DNA of 64,000 bases from Rhineura floridana (lineage: Eukaryota > Chordata > Lepidosauria > Squamata > Rhineuridae). The notes under the pieces are model-generated. The model did no database searches and was not told the DNA's origin. It saw nothing but the letters and a program-made list of their open reading frames with translations. The stretch lies in contig NC_084492.1 in the NCBI RefSeq assembly GCF_030035675.1, forward strand, positions 26,556,261-26,620,260. The letters are read 5' to 3'. Below, piece after piece: positions 34,751-45,109 of the stretch. Position numbers and translations under genes: made by a program. The stretch's first letter is position 1, and every line of letters starts with the position of its first letter.

Positions 34751-35040
34751 CAGTGGTGGCTGGCCGCCACTGGGATTGGTGAGGTGGAAGGCAGGGAGCC
34801 TAACAGTGTTGGAGCCAAAGCCAATGGCAGACAGAGCAAACTCATTCTAGTTTTGTCCCCAGCCTCCTCCCTGCTGGGTTCTCCAAGAGCAAGACTAAGG
34901 AAGAGAAGGAGGATGTTGTCAGCCAGGGCCACCCCTTGGACTGGTTGTAAGTAGGAAGATAGGCAGATGGGGGCTGGCTGAAGGCAGACTGAGATTGGTG
35001 GGGCACTGCCCCACTAGCTCCAATACTCCAGCCTCCGCTG
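34751..35040. mobile_element. hAT MITE (CAGTGG.GGCTGG family)
   Basis: Ends CAGTGGTGGCTGG and CCAGCCTCCGCTG are inverted. The interior matches 13070-13363. It interrupts the MITE to its left. The flanks tctggagg and cttggggg match at only 5 of 8. Confidence 0.75.
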
Positions 35041-35115
35041 CTTGGGGGGCCTGTTTTAGCTGGAAAACAGTGATGGGTGTATTTCTTTAAGGGCATGGTC
35101 TGAAGGCACATGATG

Positions 35116-35340
35116 CATCAGTGGAGGCTGGTCCATTAGGACAAATGGGGCACTGCCCCACCAACCTCAAGGCTGCCTTCTTTTTTACAGGTAGTCCAGA
35201 GGGTGGCCCCACCTGTTAGCTACCTCCTCTTCTTGCAACGTTGTAATGAGAAAAACCACAAGGTGGAATTCTCCCTTCCCCCTGCACAACTTTTAAAGAT
35301 ACCGAAGACCTCTTGGAGGCTGGGTCTGGCAATGTTGCAA
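35116..35340. mobile_element. Related hAT MITE fragment
   Basis: Starts cagtggaggctggtccatta, shares ggggcactgccccaccaa with its neighbour, then diverges. The right end is unclear. Confidence 0.45.
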
Positions 35341-35344
35341 GAAC

Positions 35345-35720
35345 ACCTGCACTTGGCTGACTTTCTCTTCTCCTAAAGATACAGGATCAGTCTCAGGCCA
35401 AGAACCTGGCAACCCTACTCCCAATATACCCTGAGCAGGACGTTGCAGGTGCTGCAGAGGTGGCTCCAACTCCCCAGCAAAGCTTCCCTCAGCATCCCTG
35501 GTGGGAAAGTGACACTATCTGGAAACAGAAGGCACCCACTGCACTCCTTAGCAGGGAAGGAAACTTTGTCAAAGGTGCTGGAGCCCTCCCACTCCCATCC
35601 CACACACACCCCTGTGCACGCTCACTTGGAGCACACCCTAAACATGAATTGTCTGTGCATGCACAAATGTGGAATCCATGCAAAGGATCAAGCCCCTTTA
35701 AGGTAAATAAAAGACCCTGA
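35345..35720. other. No gene recognised
   Basis: Overlapping short frames on both strands; none resembles a protein family. Confidence 0.4.
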
Positions 35721-35721
35721 A

Positions 35722-35855
35722 GCAAGGCTGGTTAACCCATAGCTTCCTAGATGCTGTTGGATTACAACTCCCATCACCTCTGGTTATATGAGTCCAACCC
35801 CCTTGAGACCCAGCCAGCATGGCCAACAACTTCTGGAGGGCCAGCCACCCCTGCC
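35722..35855. mobile_element. hAT-type MITE copy
   Basis: Core ggattacaactcccatcacc, right half gccagcatggccaacaactt, ctggagggccagccaccc. Confidence 0.7.
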
Positions 35856-35859
35856 CTAA

Positions 35860-36690
35860 AGGGATTCCCCTAGTGACACCCAGTATCTGGAGCAAGGGAA
35901 CAGCGCACTGATTCTACCATCTCAGCAAAAATTGACACAGGCCCTTTGTGAAGACTACAGTATAGTGCTGTTGTGCTAAAATTGTCCCCGACTGTGTGAA
36001 CTGGGGAAAAGGTAATGGAAAACCAAGTCATGCATGGCTGGAACAATTTGACCTTGAATACTCCCACTGGGAACAGACACTATAACTGAATGGAACATTG
36101 GCTGTCCACTGCTAGAAGCAGAATGCTTGGTGTGATCGAACAAGATTAATCTTATCCGGTGTTCAGTTTCTAGCAGCAGCTAGACAATGTTCCATGCAAT
36201 GATAGGCTGACAGAAGATTTATATAGCACCATTCAGCAATTTTTTGAAAATGGTTTACAGAGAGAGAAAAAACAGAATCAAATGTGTGGATAAAATATAA
36301 TGATAATGATGATGCCCTTGATGGGATAATGTGATAAGCCAGCTGTTTGTAATCCAGACCTGGCAAGTGTTTTTAAGTGTGGCATTCAATGCAATCTTAC
36401 TTAGAGTAGACCCCCTGAAGTTAATAGACATGACTAATTTAGGATCATTAATCTGAATAGGTCTACTCTGAATAAATTAAATATAACCCTAAGTATCTTA
36501 TGTTTCATTGTATATTTTTATATGGTATGGAAAACAAGTTCAGGGAATAAGCCCAACAGCCTCAGCTGTGGAAAAGTACCGTTTCTGGAATCAGGACTTC
36601 TGGATTCTCCACTTTGCTCCTAGATAAGCTTATCTGATTTCCATCAACCCCAATCCACCCCCAGTGTAGAACCTGAAACTGCAATGCAAC
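35860..36690. other. No gene recognised
   Basis: No exon or confident repeat. Confidence 0.4.
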
Positions 36691-36704
36691 CTCTTGCCTA
36701 GGAA

Positions 36705-37148
36705 TAGGAAGAAATTTAATTCAGTTGTCATTTAAGGCCAAATCTCACAGATGCACACTTTCCAAAACAACGTCAGAACTGAACCACAGCCATCCTTTGA
36801 AATTTGCACTTATCCAAGTTATGTGTCTCAGTTCTCCAGCCAATCAATGTTTATTTTAAAAATGCATATATTAGGGAACATAGTGCATAAAAATGAACAT
36901 ATTCATGACAATAGCATACATAATACATTATATTAGGGGAAATTGCTTGCAAAAATGTGTACTTAAATCAAAACTACATACAAAAATGTGTTTATTATGA
37001 GAAATTTGCACTAATATGCTAGAGAATTTCCATGAGGATTTTTTTTAAAAAAACATCACAAATTGCTGCAAAAATTTAGAGAACTGAAATTGAGGCTGGA
37101 AAAATGGGAAACTGAGAGAACAGAAATTGACAGATCTTTCCATCCCTA
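36705..37148 (+). mobile_element. Ac-like hAT MITE (first of three in a row)
   Basis: Full order from taggaagaaatttaattcag to ctttccatcccta. The flanks cctaggaa (36697-36704) and actaggga (37148-37155) match at 6 of 8, and the right one lies on the TAGGGATG terminus of the next copy, repeating the situation at 19895-20333. The exact last base is ambiguous. Confidence 0.8.
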
Positions 37149-37149
37149 C

Positions 37150-37480
37150 TAGGGATGAGGGTGAAATTTGATTCAATTTGCATTTAAAGCCAAATTTATG
37201 AAATTCGCACTTTTCAAAACAATATGAGAACTGAAGCATAGCCAAAAGTCAAAATTCACACTTATACAAATGTTGCAATGCAGTTCTCTAGCCAAACAAT
37301 GTTTATAAAAATGCATGTTAGGGGAAAATGAATATTTTGTATGTTGTTCACAATTAGGATATATTAGGATAAACTGCTTGCAAAAATGTGTACATAAGTC
37401 AAAACTGCATAGAAAAATTGAGAAATTTGCACTAAAATCCTGAAGAATTTTCCTGATGATTTTTTTTTAAATTGCCAAAT
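37150..37480 (+). mobile_element. Ac-like hAT MITE (second of three), right end missing
   Basis: Starts TAGGGATGAGGG and follows the family order to cctgatgatttttttttaaa, where it joins the middle of a third copy. Confidence 0.8.
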
Positions 37481-37812
37481 GATGCATTTCTCCAAATTTT
37501 GCAGTGCAGTTCTCCAGCCAACCAATTTTTACAAAAATGTATATATTAGGGGAAAGTGTGCATAAAAATAAATATAAGTGAAAACAATATACAAAAATGC
37601 ATTATATTAGGATAAATTGCTTGCAAAAATGTGTACGTTAATTAAAACTGGACACAAAAAAGTGTTTATTAGGAGAAATTTGCACTAAAATGATGCAGAA
37701 GTTTCCCGAGGATTTTTTTAAAAAATCACAAATTGCGGCAGAAATATGGAAAACTGAATTTAAGATTAGAAAAATGAGAAACTGAGAGAACGAAAACTGA
37801 CAGATCTTTCCA
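37481..37812 (+). mobile_element. Ac-like hAT MITE (third), left end missing
   Basis: Begins within the family at tttctccaaattttgcagtg and runs to agatctttccatgccc. The join to the second copy looks like a deletion or recombination between copies. Confidence 0.75.
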
Positions 37813-37944
37813 TGCCCAGTTCCTACTCTTGCTTCACATCATTTCTAAGCCAGGTGGCCCAGAACAATAGAGTATTGGTTCCAGGCAAGAGGCACTGATA
37901 CCACTCTTGTATTGCCCAAGGCTTCTATGTGAAGCATAAGGAAT

Positions 37945-38060
37945 CTGACTTTTTGGATGTTGTGGGACCTCAACTCCCATCAACAACAGCCTATAATGAT
38001 CAAGGATGAGGGGAGTTGTCATCCAGCAGCATCTAGAGGACCACAGCTTCCCCATTCCTG
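37945..38060. mobile_element. hAT-type MITE copy
   Basis: Core cctcaactcccatcaacaac, right half gttgtcatccagcagcatct, ccacagcttccccattcctg. Confidence 0.7.
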
Positions 38061-38064
38061 GATG

Positions 38065-38635
38065 CATTAGGACTTCATCCAAGCCAGGCAGCAAATAGTT
38101 CTAAGCCAAGGCATACTTACATCATTTGTTCATTTTGTGAAGGCAGCATGGAGTGTGTGTGAACTGTAGGAAACTCGCAGCAGATTATTTAAGCAGAACG
38201 AAACAGGGAGTGAGAAGAAAGAAGGAGCACGCAAGCAAGTCGCCCCATTAACGCACATCTCATGCTGTGAGCAAGTTTGAAGGCCCAGCGCTAGATGGCA
38301 GATCCTTGACGGATAAGGCTATCTAATCACTGAGCCCATTAAGGAATCAGTTTCATTAGCAGAGCCTAAAAATAAGGAATGCTGAACACCCAGTGAGTGG
38401 CACAGAAAGTTAATAATCCATCAGTGTGCAACTGGCAGATGAATCTGCTTCAATCCATACTCAAACTCATTAAAATATCAGTTTGGGATTCTGAAACGAC
38501 AAGTGAAATCCAATGCTGCTGTCCTGCTTATAGAACACCTCTTGATTCAATGAAGGTGTCTGCCAATGTAAGGGGAGGGGCGGCAGTTTTCATCGATTCC
38601 TCCTTCCCACCGCAACCACCTGTGCCCACCTTCTC
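38065..38635. other. No gene recognised
   Basis: No exon or repeat identified. Confidence 0.4.
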
Positions 38636-38639
38636 CTTT

Positions 38640-38910
38640 GGACTTCATTTCCATTTCAAATATTCATTTTCCCCTAATATATACATTTGTATAAGCATTG
38701 TTTGGTTAGAGAACTTCTTTGGAGAAGGTCCATAAGTCAGTGGGAGAACACCGCCTTGCATGCAGAAGTTCCCAGGTTCAATCCCTGGCATCTCCAGGTA
38801 GAGCCGGCAGAAAGACCCCACCTGAAGCCCTGGAGAGCCACTGCCAGTCAAGTGTAGGTAGTACAGCGTTCAATGGACCAGTGTTCTGGTTCAGAATAAG
38901 GCAACTTCTT
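38640..38910 (+). mobile_element. tRNA-derived SINE joined to Ac-like fragment
   Basis: At 38640-38715 there is an inverse Ac-like scrap (cctaatatatacatttgtat, aagcattgtttggttagaga). From about 38725 a SINE follows: cataagtcagtgggagaaca, gcatgcagaagttcccaggt, tcaatccctggcatctccag and tgccagtcaagtgtaggtag. Confidence 0.75.
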
Positions 38911-38994
38911 AAGTTCCTCCCCTCCCCCCGAAAAACCATTCCAAAACCTGTGAGAATGTTGCACCAAGCTTTCAAAGCAGAGACATTCCAGCCC

Positions 38995-39075
38995 TAACTG
39001 GGGGTGTCAAGGACTGAACCTGGGACCTTCTGCATGCAAGGCAAATGCTCCGCCACAGAGCTACATCCCTTCCCC
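38995..39075 (-). mobile_element. tRNA-derived SINE head, partial
   Basis: Inverse: gactgaacctgggaccttct, gcatgcaaggcaaatgctcc, gccacagagctaca. Only the tRNA-like head remains. Confidence 0.75.
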
Positions 39076-39079
39076 CTCA

Positions 39080-39755
39080 AGCTTGGCTTGCTGTCTGGAA
39101 CATTCTTGTTGCGGGGTGGGAACATTTTGTTGCAGGCACCAATTGTTATATATAGATCAGCGAAGAAGGTTGCTTAATGTTACACACACTCAGCACCCAC
39201 GTTCTGCGGGACCAGCATGGCAGCGACATCCCGATACACTGAGAAGGATCTTTCACACCAAGAGATTGGTATTTGCCAAGTAAGAAAGAAATATCTTCTG
39301 CTAATTAGGAGTGAATGGGGGGGGGAATTCAATTTTAAGAAGCCCAGCCAGCTCACAGCACTTCCTTTGCCCTAGAAAGAAAAAAGCCCTTTCTGAACAC
39401 ATGATAATGTACTGCTGTTGGCAAACTGGCTGTATTATAATACTTAATTATCACGTCCGACAAGATACATCAAGCACGTATTTTTAAATTTTCACATCAG
39501 ATAACATGCTGTTCCGTTTTTGCCTCTTTCATGGGTTGTAAGTCAAGAGGACACTGTAGGAGTTGCAGAGTTGAGGCCATTTCCAGAGCTTAACTTGTTA
39601 AAAACACAAAATGAGAGGTACTGGGATTACAATCTGCCAGGACCCTATGCCTCCCTACACAGAGATAGAGCGAGAGGGAAGATCGAGAGATCTTTGGTGC
39701 ATCATGATTGGCTCAGTGACAAAAGAATTCATGATCAGAGGCACTCTGCCCTTCA
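39080..39755. other. No gene recognised
   Basis: No exon or named repeat. Confidence 0.4.
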
Positions 39756-39762
39756 GCCAGTA

Positions 39763-40023
39763 CAGGGGTGGGGAACTTGTGGCCCACAAGATGTTGCTGG
39801 ACTACAACTCCTATCATCCCTGATCATTGGCTGTGCTAGCTGGGGCTGATGGGAGCTGGAGTCCACCATGTCTGGAAGGCAGAGCTTGGAAAAGTTACTT
39901 TTTTGAACTACAACTCCCATCAGCCCAGTCCAGTGGTCATGCTGGCTGGGGCTGATGGGAGTTGTAGTTCAAAAAAGTAACTTTTCCAAGCTCTGCTGGA
40001 AGGCCACAGAATCCCCTACTCTG
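39763..40023. mobile_element. hAT-type MITE carrying a nested MITE
   Basis: Starts caggggtggggaacttgtgg and ends gccacagaatcccctactctg; interrupted at 39880-39995. No clear target duplication at its own ends. Confidence 0.85.
39880..39995. mobile_element. 116-bp perfect-hairpin hAT MITE with exact 8-bp duplication
   Basis: Two perfectly complementary 47-nt arms (cagagcttggaaaagttact...tcagccc) flank a 22-nt loop. The flanks are ctggaagg on both sides (39872-39879, 39996-40003). The ends equal those of the hAT at 890-1642, but the inner arm (actacaactcccatcagccc) is that of the host MITE family. No base has changed between the arms, so it is young. Confidence 0.95.
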
Positions 40024-40029
40024 CATTAC

Positions 40030-40520
40030 ACTCTGAATTACAGGTAAAGTTGTCTTGCCCCCTGCCCCATTCCAAAGACAAGATTGGAAGATACTAATTT
40101 AAGAGTAATTCAGCTAATACTGAATAACTTCAATCCAATCCTAACTCCACACACACATAGTTAAATGCAGCTTTGACAACCACCTCTTTTATGTCTAGGT
40201 AATTCTAGATTATAAAATTACATGGTGGGTAATTTAAACATATTATTTTAAAAGAAAGGACACTAGCAGTATGCAAGATGAGAGACAGCAAAAGAGAAGA
40301 AAAAGAAACACAGAAGGAATTAGGGAAAAGAACAAATGGATACTGAATATGTTATTTATTTTATATGTTTATAGAGCATACTTAACGGCAGTCTCTAAGC
40401 AGTTTACAAAATGACAAATACAGTATGTATATGTAACTAACAATGAAACTGATATAGAGGGGCAAGATATGAAGTATTATTACATTACTCCAACATCCAA
40501 CCCTCATTAGGAGAATCATC
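40030..40520. other. No gene; weak LINE-tail text
   Basis: The text at 40345-40400 (gttatttattttatatgttt, ggcagtctctaagcagttta) resembles an inverted LINE tail. Otherwise nothing. Confidence 0.4.
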
Positions 40521-40526
40521 CTAAGA

Positions 40527-40665
40527 CAGGAATGACTAATCGGTGGCCCTCCAGATATCATAGGGACCCCAACTCTCATCTGGCCCAGCCAGCATGGCCG
40601 ATGGTCAAGGATAAGGGGAGTTGGAGTCCAGCAACATCTGGACAGCCACAGGTTTCCCATCCCTG
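40527..40665. mobile_element. hAT-type MITE copy
   Basis: Starts caggaatgactaatcggtgg, ends gccacaggtttcccatccctg; flanks do not match. Confidence 0.8.
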
Positions 40666-40670
40666 CAATA

Positions 40671-40830
40671 TGGTGAGGGACCATAGCACAGTCGTAGAGG
40701 ACTTGCCTTGCCCACAGAAGGACTCGGGTTAGATTCCCATCATCCCCACTTATTATATATCTCAGGCAACCAGGCTGGAAAAGGGCATTGCTTGAAAAGC
40801 CACTGACAGCCAGAGCTGGCTCCGATCTTC
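40671..40830 (+). mobile_element. tRNA-derived SINE, diverged
   Basis: Head catagcacagtcgtagagga, gcccacagaaggactcgggt, then ccaggctggaaaagg and gccactgacagccag. Confidence 0.6.
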
Positions 40831-40944
40831 TAAAAACGGGGTGAAGCAATATACTTTAGGAACACTGTTCTCCTCTCACACCACCGAATTACACCATTGC
40901 AGGAAAGAAAAAAGTTAAGGAAGAGAACAGGCAAAACAATTGCT

Positions 40945-41135
40945 AAGAGGAGGAGCCTTGGTTTCTGGAAAAGCATATGCATCAGAGAGAGAAGGCCCCA
41001 GGTTCAACCCCTGGCTTCTACATGTAGAAATAGGAAAGGCTCCGGTCTGATACTCTGGAAAGCTGCCACCAGTCAGTGTAATCTGGAAATGGTGCTTAAA
41101 GAGCAGGCAAACAACTATCTCCGAGTTGAGCACTG
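40945..41135 (+). mobile_element. tRNA-derived SINE, diverged
   Basis: Contains gccccaggttcaacccctgg (B box), ggaaaggctccggtctgat, actctggaaagctgccacca and gtcagtgtaatctgg. The 3' end of another copy is at about 41340-41395. Confidence 0.75.
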
Positions 41136-41610
41136 TGGTGTTTAGCACGTGAATCAGACAGAAAATCCCACTGACAGAGGATTTCTAAAGAGCAAGCAGT
41201 GAGATTTTACCTCCTGAAAGGAAGGTTCAGTGCTCCATCTTGCATTCACTAAAGGAGTAGTTAGAGTCCTTTATCTCCTGATCATATAAAATAGACCAGA
41301 TGAGGGCTATGGGCCACAGGTTAGCCACCCCTGGTGCAGAGGAAGATGGATCCATGATCTGACTTAGTTTAACGGAGCTTCCTGTGTTCCTAGGACCAGA
41401 AGAGGCAGCACAGCAGCTGCTTCCTGCCTTGGGTTATAATCCTAACCTCACTGAGCTGGGAGTAAACACCAGTGAACTCAGTAGGACTTACTTCTCAGTA
41501 GACACGGTTATGATTGCGCAATTGAGGTCTCGGAGTGTGAAGTACAGGCACCACCACCAAGTCCTGCCAACCCTAAGGACGGAGTTGGACAAAATGGGGT
41601 CCCAAGGAAT

Positions 41611-41757
41611 GGTCTGAAGGCATAGACTGCCACCACCTTGCTGAAGCTAAGCAGGTCTGGGTCTGGTCAGTGCTTGGATGGGTGACTGTCTGAGAAACTC
41701 ATGTGAGCCAGCTTGGGTTCCATGACAGAAGGCTGGGATGTAAATGTAACAAAATAA
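41611..41757 (+). mobile_element. 5S rRNA-derived SINE
   Basis: The segment gaagctaagcaggtctgggt, ctggtcagtgcttggatggg, tgactgtctgagaaact follows the 3' half of 5S rRNA (gaagctaagcagggtcgggc, ctggttagtacttggatggg). It is followed by the L2-like tail gaaggctgggatgtaaatgt. Divergence and the tail rule out a working 5S gene. Confidence 0.85.
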
Positions 41758-41759
41758 AT

Positions 41760-42505
41760 ATCAACCAGCATGAAACTGTAGTATGCCTCACCCAGATTGA
41801 TGAAAACCTTGAAATAAAAAGATCAGGAATCAGAACTAAGTGGCATCCAACCTCTCTTACAAAACAGACTGTTGGCAGCTGTGAAATTGGCAGACCGCAA
41901 GGAACTAGTCCATATTAACTCTAAAAACTAGGGAAGCTATTAGAAAAGCAGTGGGATCTTTAATGTGAAAGATGTTCAATAGAAACAGTACTTAATGTTT
42001 TATTTTAGAAACACGTATTTTCTCGTTTTCAAAAAGAACAAACCCTATTTTCATTTATCTCAGCTTTCCATATCTCTCTCTCTCTAAAAAGCTGAATACA
42101 CAGGAGTTAATGGCAAGGTGACAATATATCCAAGCATCGATTGCTCTTAACTTGCCTTATTAATCATTTATCAAAGTTTTTTTTTTTTTTTTAAGAGCAG
42201 CTCTGGAGTTATTGATTTGCCACAAAAGACTTTTCATAAGCCCCCAAGGCACACAGCTACTTACACAGAGAAAGTATTTTACATTCCACTTTATTGACCG
42301 AGAGGAAGACGTCTAAATATCAACGCTTAGTTATACGAGTGTCTGCATTGGCAAGGAGTCTTCAGGGAAGAGTAAACACATGGGGAAAACAAAAGTACAG
42401 CCTTTCCACTACCAGAAAAGAAAGATGAATGATCATTCAGCCTAGAATAAATGGTAAAATAGTTCATAAGCAAAAAGGGAGAGGGATAAGCTATGAACAT
42501 TATTT
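41760..42505. other. No gene recognised
   Basis: A 14-bp T run at 42178-42193; no exon or repeat family. Confidence 0.4.
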
Positions 42506-42511
42506 CACTAG

Positions 42512-42655
42512 TAAAGGTAAAGGTGTCCCCGCACTTGTAGTGCGAGTCGTTTCCGACTCTTAGGGTGAAGTCTTGCGACGTTTGCAAGGCAGACCGCATA
42601 TATGGGGTGGGATTGCCAGTTCCTTCCCCGGCCTTTTTTTACCCCCCAGCATATG
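42512..42655 (+). repeat. Squamate dispersed repeat (family unnamed here)
   Basis: The text gtaaaggtaaaggtgtcccc, gcacttgtagtgcgagtcgt, ttccgactcttagggtgaag and gggtgggattgccagttcct is a well conserved SINE-like unit I know from squamate introns. I cannot name it with certainty. Confidence 0.6.
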
Positions 42656-42803
42656 CATATTTGTTTATTAAAACAGATATATTTGCCCACTCTGCTTTCA
42701 AGTGGGGATTGAGGCTTCATTATTTTTAATGCCAAGAAGACCTCAAAAAGTGAGCAAAATCAGACACCCTAGTTCTAACTTTGTTAAACTCCACTGATTT
42801 AAG

Positions 42804-43241
42804 CAGGGATAGGAGGATCTATCAATTTGTGTTCTTCCAGTTTGCCTTTTTCCTAGTTTTAAATTCAGCTCTCCACATTTTTGAAGCAACTTGTCATTAA
42901 AACAAAAACAATCCTCATTAAAACTCTTCAGCATTTTAGTGTGAATTTCTCCTAATAAACATATTTTTGTATGCAGTTCTGACTGTTGTACACTTATGCA
43001 AGCAATTTGTCATAAGATACTGCACTTTGTATGTTATTTTCATGAATGTACATATTTTTATGCACATTTTCCCCTAATATATGCCTTTTGTAGACATTAC
43101 GTGGATGGTGAACTGCACTGAAAAAAATTCAGATACGTGTGAATTTAGAATGATGGCCAAGTCTTGGCTCTCACATTGCTTCGGAAAGTGATAGATTCAG
43201 CTTGAAATGTGAACTGAATCGAATTTCTCCCACATCCCTAA
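42804..43241 (-). mobile_element. Ac-like hAT MITE, full length
   Basis: From cagggataggaggatctatc to ctcccacatccctaa; about 438 bp in inverse order of the family. The flanks gatttaag and actttaag match at 6 of 8 if the right edge is 43241. Confidence 0.8.
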
Positions 43242-43261
43242 ACTTTAAGCCATTATCTCTT

Positions 43262-43554
43262 TGGGCTCATCCATACTTCCGTTTAATCTGCTACGTAAAC
43301 TCCTTGTGTCTCTAGTAATTCGCCCTCATCCACATGACATTCCCCGCCAACCGCTACCCTCCCCAATTTTCTCCTAACTAAATATGGAGTTTCCCTACCC
43401 AGCAACAATCCAAATAGTTCTGGATAGGGAAACTCTGGAATTAATTAGGAGAAAACTGGGGAGGGCAACTGATGGCAGGGAATGGATGAAGGTGAATTAA
43501 TGGAGACACAAGGGGCTTACATTACAGAATAAATGGAAGTAAGGATGTCCTCTG
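43262..43554. mobile_element. Long foldback element of unknown family
   Basis: The left arm (catccatacttccgtttaat, aaactccttgtgtctctagt, ttctcctaactaaatatgg) is matched by the inverted right arm (ttaattaggagaaaactggg, ggagacacaaggggcttaca, aaatggaagtaaggatgtcc). The whole 290 bp is an imperfect hairpin. I found no clear target duplication and no relatives in this window. Confidence 0.65.
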
Positions 43555-43559
43555 CCGGT

Positions 43560-44150
43560 TCCCTTCCAGTTTCAGAGCTTAGATTAGCCAAGCACAGAGT
43601 GATGGGGTGGGGGACAGATTTTGCTTTCCACCCCTTAACTCAGTGTGCTTCCTTTACTATAAAATGTTACAGCTCCCTGCCCCTGCAAAAAAATCACTCT
43701 ATAGCCAAATGAGCAAGTGTGTATTTAAATATGCACACCTTCAACTGAAGTTAATTTACTACATGTTTGAAAACAAAAATACATAGATCCCATTCATAAA
43801 ATGGCACAACTGGAGAAACAGCACCCTATCACCCACACCACACTAGGCTGCATCTGATGTGCCGCTCCTTTACAAAGCCTTCTACGTTAAGAACCATCGA
43901 ACTGTAAGTCTGCTATTTCTTGTCCCAAAGGACTCCGGGGGGGAAACTTATTTTGGAAAAAAAAAATCAGCAGAAAAAAGAAGCAGCCCTTTAAAAAAGA
44001 TAAAGACAGCATAAGCAAAGATGCTTTGTATATAACAGGAAACTTAATTGTTGATCACACTGTCATTAAAGTGCCCAGAGTTACAGGCTGGCCACAGCGC
44101 AATTCTGTGCCTTTGTGTCTTAAACAATGGTGTCTAACACCTAAAAAAAA
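43560..44150. other. No gene recognised
   Basis: No exon or repeat supported. Confidence 0.4.
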
Positions 44151-44166
44151 ATTTAAGTTTACTTCA

Positions 44167-44557
44167 CAGCTGGTATAGCACAGTGGAGAGGAGAGCCTGG
44201 CTGGGAGTCCAGAGTCTGAGAGTTCAAATCCCCGCTCGTGTCTCCTGGGTGTCAAGGGCCAGCTAAAGATCACCCCCACAGTGAGTGGCTCAGGGTTACG
44301 TGCCCTGCCACCTGTGCAGCCGTGGGCAACCTGAATAATACCAAGCAGCCCAGTTGCCCCCCAGCTGGCAGTTGTGGGCAAGGAAGGGACTGGCTTGTGC
44401 AGCTGTGGCAAGCTGAGCAGACCCTAGCCAGCTGGGGAGGATTAGCCTCAGACGGAGGCAATGGTAAGCCTCCTCTGAATACGGCTTACCATGAAATCCC
44501 TATTCATAGGGTCGCCATAATTCGGGATCGACTTGAAGGCAGTCCAATTCCATTTTC
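44167..44557 (+). mobile_element. Sauria-type SINE with 12-bp target duplication
   Basis: A tRNA-like head (A box tatagcacagtgg, B box gagttcaaatcc) is joined to a middle region and a BovB-type tail (cctattcatagggtcgccat, gatcgacttgaaggcagtcc). The flanks aagtttacttca are identical (44155-44166 and 44558-44569), as left by LINE-driven insertion. Confidence 0.92.
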
Positions 44558-44572
44558 AAGTTTACTTCATGG

Positions 44573-44705
44573 CAGTGGAGGCCGATGGCTTCATGTCAGT
44601 GGGACAGTGGAAGCTTCAGCACCTTGGACAGCTCCTTGAAAGTTCAGGCCAAAACCTAGAGCAGATTCCACAGCCACACTGAGTTGAAGCCACAAGCCAC
44701 CACTG
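44573..44705. mobile_element. Short hAT MITE next to the SINE
   Basis: Ends CAGTGGAGGCCGATGGCTTC and GAAGCCACAAGCCACCACTG are inverted. The flanks cttcatgg and ctccatgg match at 7 of 8; the left one overlaps the SINE's target duplication. Confidence 0.85.
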
Positions 44706-44721
44706 CTCCATGGAATTCAAC

Positions 44722-45081
44722 CAGGGGGTGGGGAACGTTTCCGTCCAAGGGCTACATTCTCTTCTAGGCAACCTTCCAGGGGCCACATGACAGTGATGGG
44801 CCAGGCCAGAAGCAAAGGTGATCAAAGCAAGGAATATTCATGCTACCTTTGTATAATAAGCTTGCTTGTACACACACTCAGACATCCTTCTCTACCATCC
44901 ACCCCAGCAAGCATGATCAGAGTTCAAGGATACATTCTAGCCAAGGTGAATACAAAGCAAAACCAAGGACAGGTGTGGCCTGGGGAGGGGGTGTGGCTGG
45001 GAAGGAGGCATGGCCCAAGGGCCAGATAGGGAGGTCTGGAGGGCCACATTCAGCTCCTGTTCCTGAGGTTCCCCATCCCTG
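44722..45081. mobile_element. hAT element (CAGGGG.GGGGAACG...), longer family
   Basis: Starts CAGGGGGTGGGGAACG and ends GGTTCCCCATCCCTG (inverted). Contains ttccaggggccacatgacag and gagggccacattcagctcc. Flanks do not match. Confidence 0.75.
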
Positions 45082-45109
45082 CACTAAAGCAATGCTTGAA
45101 ATCTAAAAC

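Noticed and set aside
36700-37812. CRISPR-like array of repeated A/T-rich motifs
   Set aside because: The units are 330-440 bp transposon copies in a vertebrate genome, not short repeats with unique spacers.
41630-41700. Possible 5S rRNA gene
   Set aside because: Only the 3' half matches, it is diverged, and it is fused to a LINE-type tail, so it is a SINE.
44238-44639. 133-codon plus-strand frame
   Set aside because: It crosses the Sauria SINE and the adjacent hAT; repeat-derived.
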